Below, one piece after another: positions 61,705-64,000 of a stretch of DNA of 64,000 nucleotides. The notes below the pieces were generated by a model, which did not search any database, had not been told where the DNA came from, and saw only the letters and a list, made by a program, of their open reading frames with translations. A program made the position numbers and the translations under genes. Position 1 is the stretch's first letter; each line of letters opens with the position of its first letter. Source of the stretch: Aliarcobacter skirrowii CCUG 10374 (GTDB lineage: Bacteria; Campylobacterota; Campylobacteria; Campylobacterales; Arcobacteraceae); assembly GCF_003544835.1 (NCBI RefSeq), contig NZ_CP032099.1, forward strand, positions 806,001-870,000, in the 5' to 3' direction.

Positions 61705-62690
61705 TTTAAACTAAGCCTTTTTGAATAGTTTACAATCTCTTCTAATTTTTTATATGCTTTTTGACTTTTTATAGCCTCTCTTGCTATTTCTATTCCCTCT
61801 TTTATATCTCTTGCTTTTTCATCAACTACTAATGCAGCAGCTGCATTTAATAGAACAATATCAAGTTTTGCTCCAGTTGTTTTTCCGCTTAAAATATCTC
61901 TTGTAATTTGAGCATTCTCTTTTGGACCAGCTCCAACTATATCATCTTTAGATGCAATTTTTAATCCATAATCTTCTGGATTTATAATAAAATCTGTAAG
62001 TTTTCCATTATCAAGTAGTGTTGCATAAGTAACACTTGAGATTGATATCTCATCCATTCCATCTTCACTTGATAAAACAATTGCTTTGTTGCAATCTAGC
62101 ATATCTAAAGCTGTTGCAATTTTATTTATAAAATCTTTATGAAATACACCAATTACCTGTTTTTTAACCATAGCAGGGCTACAAAGTGGTCCAATTATAT
62201 TCATAATAGTTCTATGGTCAATAGTTTTTCTAACAGGAGTAATATATTTCATAGCTGGATGATGATTTGCTGCAAACATAAATCCAAAACCAGTATCTTC
62301 AAGCATTTTTGATGTATCTTCAAGACTTAGATTTAAATTTATTCCCAAAGCTTCAAGCATATCAGCACTTCCACTTTTGCTTGTAACACTTCTATTTCCA
62401 TGTTTTGCTACAAATGATCCAACGCTTGCTAGTAAAATAGAGACTGTACTTGAAATATTAAAACTATAACTTTTATCTCCACCAGTTCCTACAATATCAA
62501 TTGCTTTGTTCTTTAACTCTTCACTAATAGGAAGAGCAATCATATGATCTCTCATAGAACTTGCAGCTCCAGCAAACTCTGAAGCTGTTTCACCTCTTTC
62601 ATATAGTGCTAAAAAATACTCTCTTATATCATCTGGTGATAATCTATTTTCAAAAATATCATCAAACTTTGCTTTTGTCTCTAAAAACAT
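61701..62690 (-). CDS. trpD: Anthranilate phosphoribosyltransferase
   Basis: A 329-residue enzyme of tryptophan synthesis joining anthranilate and PRPP. The PRPP-binding loop DIVGTGGDKSYSFNISST starts at residue 65; KHGNRSVTSKSGSADMLEALG and RTIMNIIGPLCSP follow. The length is complete. No other trp genes are adjacent, so the pathway genes are dispersed here. Confidence 0.92.
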   Translation of the reverse strand: MFLETKAKFDDIFENRLSPDDIREYFLALYERGETASEFAGAASSMRDHMIALPISEELKNKAIDIVGTGGDKSYSFNISSTVSILLASVGSFVAKHGNRSVTSKSGSADMLEALGINLNLSLEDTSKMLEDTGFGFMFAANHHPAMKYITPVRKTIDHRTIMNIIGPLCSPAMVKKQVIGVFHKDFINKIATALDMLDCNKAIVLSSEDGMDEISISSVTYATLLDNGKLTDFIINPEDYGLKIASKDDIVGAGPKENAQITRDILSGKTTGAKLDIVLLNAAAALVVDEKARDIKEGIEIAREAIKSQKAYKKLEEIVNYSKRLSLK

Positions 62691-62692
62691 AT

Positions 62693-62941
62693 TTAAATTA
62701 TCCTTTGTACATATTCATCTATTTTTGATTTTGGCGTTGATTTTGTTGTTGGAATTTGAAGAATTTTAAATTTTTCACTATTTTCAAGATATTTTATCTC
62801 TATAATATCTCCAACCTTTACCTCTTTTGCTTTTTTAACGGCATTTCCATTTAAAAATACAACTTTATGTTCTAGCATATCTTCTGCTATTGCTCTTCTT
62901 TTTGTGATATTTACACTGTTTAAAAATTTATCTATTCTCAT
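62693..62941 (-). CDS. S4-domain RNA-binding protein
   Basis: An 82-residue protein that is a single S4 domain: MRIDKFLNSVNITKRRAIAE, then VFLNGNAVKKAKEVKVGDII. This is the size and pattern of RqcP/Hsp15-type proteins that bind rRNA or stalled ribosomes, but the exact subfamily cannot be set. First gene of the trpD-tsaE-lptB run, divergent from argG across about 100 bases. Confidence 0.82.
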   Translation of the reverse strand: MRIDKFLNSVNITKRRAIAEDMLEHKVVFLNGNAVKKAKEVKVGDIIEIKYLENSEKFKILQIPTTKSTPKSKIDEYVQRII

Positions 62942-63003
62942 AAGTTTGATTATATTGAAATAAAAATTAAAAGTGCTTAAATGGTTTTATAGTAAAATTT
63001 TGG

Positions 63004-63009
63004 TATTAT
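63004..63009 (+). promoter_or_regulatory. -10 box of argG
   Basis: TATTAT about 34 bases before the argG ATG, preceded by an AT-rich stretch without a clear -35. Confidence 0.45.
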
Positions 63010-63042
63010 CCCGCCTATAAATTACCAAAACTAGGAAAAATA

Positions 63043-64000
63043 ATGAGTAAAAAAGATATAAAAAAAGTTGTACTTGCATATAGTGGAGGCTTAGATACTT
63101 CTATTATTTTAAAGTGGCTTCAAGAGGAGTATAGTGCTGAAGTTATTACTTTTACAGCTGATTTAGGACAAGGTGAAGAGGTAGAACCTGCAAGAAAAAA
63201 AGCAATTGCTTGTGGAATTAAACCTGAAAATGTTTATATTTTAGATTTAAAAGAGGAGTTTGTTAAAGATTATGTTTTCCCTATGTTTAGAGCAAATGCT
63301 ATTTACGAAGGTGAGTATCTTTTAGGAACTTCAATAGCAAGACCACTGATTGCAAAAAAACTTGTTGAAATTGCAAATGAAAAAGGTGCACAAGCTGTAA
63401 GTCACGGAGCAACTGGAAAAGGAAATGACCAAGTTAGATTTGAACTTGGAGCATTAGCTTTAAATCCAGATTTAAAAGTAATTGCTCCTTGGAGAGAGTG
63501 GGAGTTAAATTCAAGAGAATCTTTACTTGAATATGCAAAAAAACATGGAATTGAAATTTCTCAAAAACATGTTGATGAAAATGGAAACCCAAAAATAAGC
63601 CCATACTCAATGGATGCAAACCTTTTACATATATCTTATGAAGGGCTTCATTTAGAGAACCCAGCTGCTGAGCCTGAAGAGTCTATGTGGTTATGGACAA
63701 CATCTCCTGAAAAAGCTCCAGATAAGCCAGAGTATATTGAAATTGAGTATAAAAATGGAGACCCAATTGCACTAAATGGTGAGAAATTAACTCCTGCTTC
63801 TTTACTTGAAGCTTTAAATAAACTTGGAAATAAGCACGGTATTGGAAGAGTTGATATTGTTGAAAATAGATATGTTGGTATGAAAGCTCGTGGTTGTTAT
63901 GAGACTCCAGGTGGAACTATTATGTTAAAAGCTCATAGAGCTATTGAATCTTTAACTTTGGATAGAGAAGCTACTCACTTAAAAGATGAGTTAATGCCAA
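63043..64000 (+). CDS. argG: Argininosuccinate synthase, cut by the window end
   Basis: The first 319 codons of argG, open to the last base of the window. It condenses citrulline and aspartate with ATP in arginine synthesis. The ATP-binding loop AYSGGLDTS is at 12-20; [10 protein letters not shown]-type [15 protein letters not shown] and [19 protein letters not shown] follow, then [20 protein letters not shown] near the end. AGGAAAAATA precedes the ATG. No frameshift is visible; the usual length of about 400 residues means roughly 80 more codons lie outside. Confidence 0.95.
   Translation, partial: MSKKDIKKVVLAYSGGLDTSIILKWLQEEYSAEVITFTADLGQGEEVEPARKKAIACGIKPENVYILDLKEEFVKDYVFPMFRANAIYEGEYLLGTSIARPLIAKKLVEIANEKGAQAVSHGATGKGNDQVRFELGALALNPDLKVIAPWREWELNSRESLLEYAKKHGIEISQKHVDENGNPKISPYSMDANLLHISYEGLHLENPAAEPEESMWLWTTSPEKAPDKPEYIEIEYKNGDPIALNGEKLTPASLLEALNKLGNKHGIGRVDIVENRYVGMKARGCYETPGGTIMLKAHRAIESLTLDREATHLKDELMP

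Overview
The window is a very AT-rich stretch of a Campylobacterota chromosome, most like the Arcobacter/Aliarcobacter group. Evidence: a pgbA-like plasminogen-binding domain protein, a DapD homologue of the campylobacterial type, the class of small envelope proteins present, and -10 boxes without a recognisable -35. It holds a housekeeping backbone, one defence island and one large secretion/filament-type operon.

Layout. 21-6287 (minus): two short operons, bcp-pgbA-like-glcD-yihY and hypothetical-tlyA-ribF-cmoA. 6434-9487 (plus): a MNT/HEPN toxin-antitoxin pair, yigZ, a putative Na+/H+ antiporter and a hypothetical gene. 9834-14613 (plus): thiI and two tandem membrane-anchored paralogues. 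15049-31782: the defence island. 31833-44145 (plus, one minus gene): stomatin/NfeD pair, radical SAM protein, DUF481 protein, RhuM, HI0933-type flavoprotein, small ZapA/ZapB-like genes, an orphan prepilin, priA, a DapD-like protein without its catalytic domain, and an ABC-F ATPase. 60549-44157 (minus): fourteen genes for a type IV filament/type II secretion-like machine. 62941-60570 (minus): S4 protein, trpD, tsaE, lptB. 63043-64000: the 5' part of argG.

Defence island. A type III-D-like CRISPR-Cas operon (csx20, two small membrane proteins, cas6, an HD-less cas10 with intact GGDD, a csm3-like gene, csx10, a fused double RAMP, csx19, a TIGR03986-type RAMP and a CARF-HEPN effector) is followed by a 41-aa basic protein, cas2, a cas1 lacking its N-terminal domain, a second cas2, a leader and a 20-repeat array. 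Six of the 20 repeats carry a conserved insert of about 77 bp in the loop of the repeat hairpin; the stem and the 3' handle stay intact. After the array come small envelope-protein genes and a WYL-domain regulator.

Five promoters in the island share GACA-N5-TGTC placed exactly 12 bp upstream of the -10 hexamer. They precede csx20, the adaptation genes and three envelope-protein transcription units. The WYL protein at the end of the island is the obvious candidate regulator, and the geometry resembles PafBC-type WYL activators.

The filament-like operon encodes a GspE/PilB ATPase, a GspF/PilC platform, a lipoprotein secretin, PilN/PilO/PilP-like assembly proteins, leaderless pilin-like proteins, and four exported proteins that share an N-terminal module. 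Two of those four carry RCC1-like beta-propeller repeats, a combination I do not recognise from a described system.
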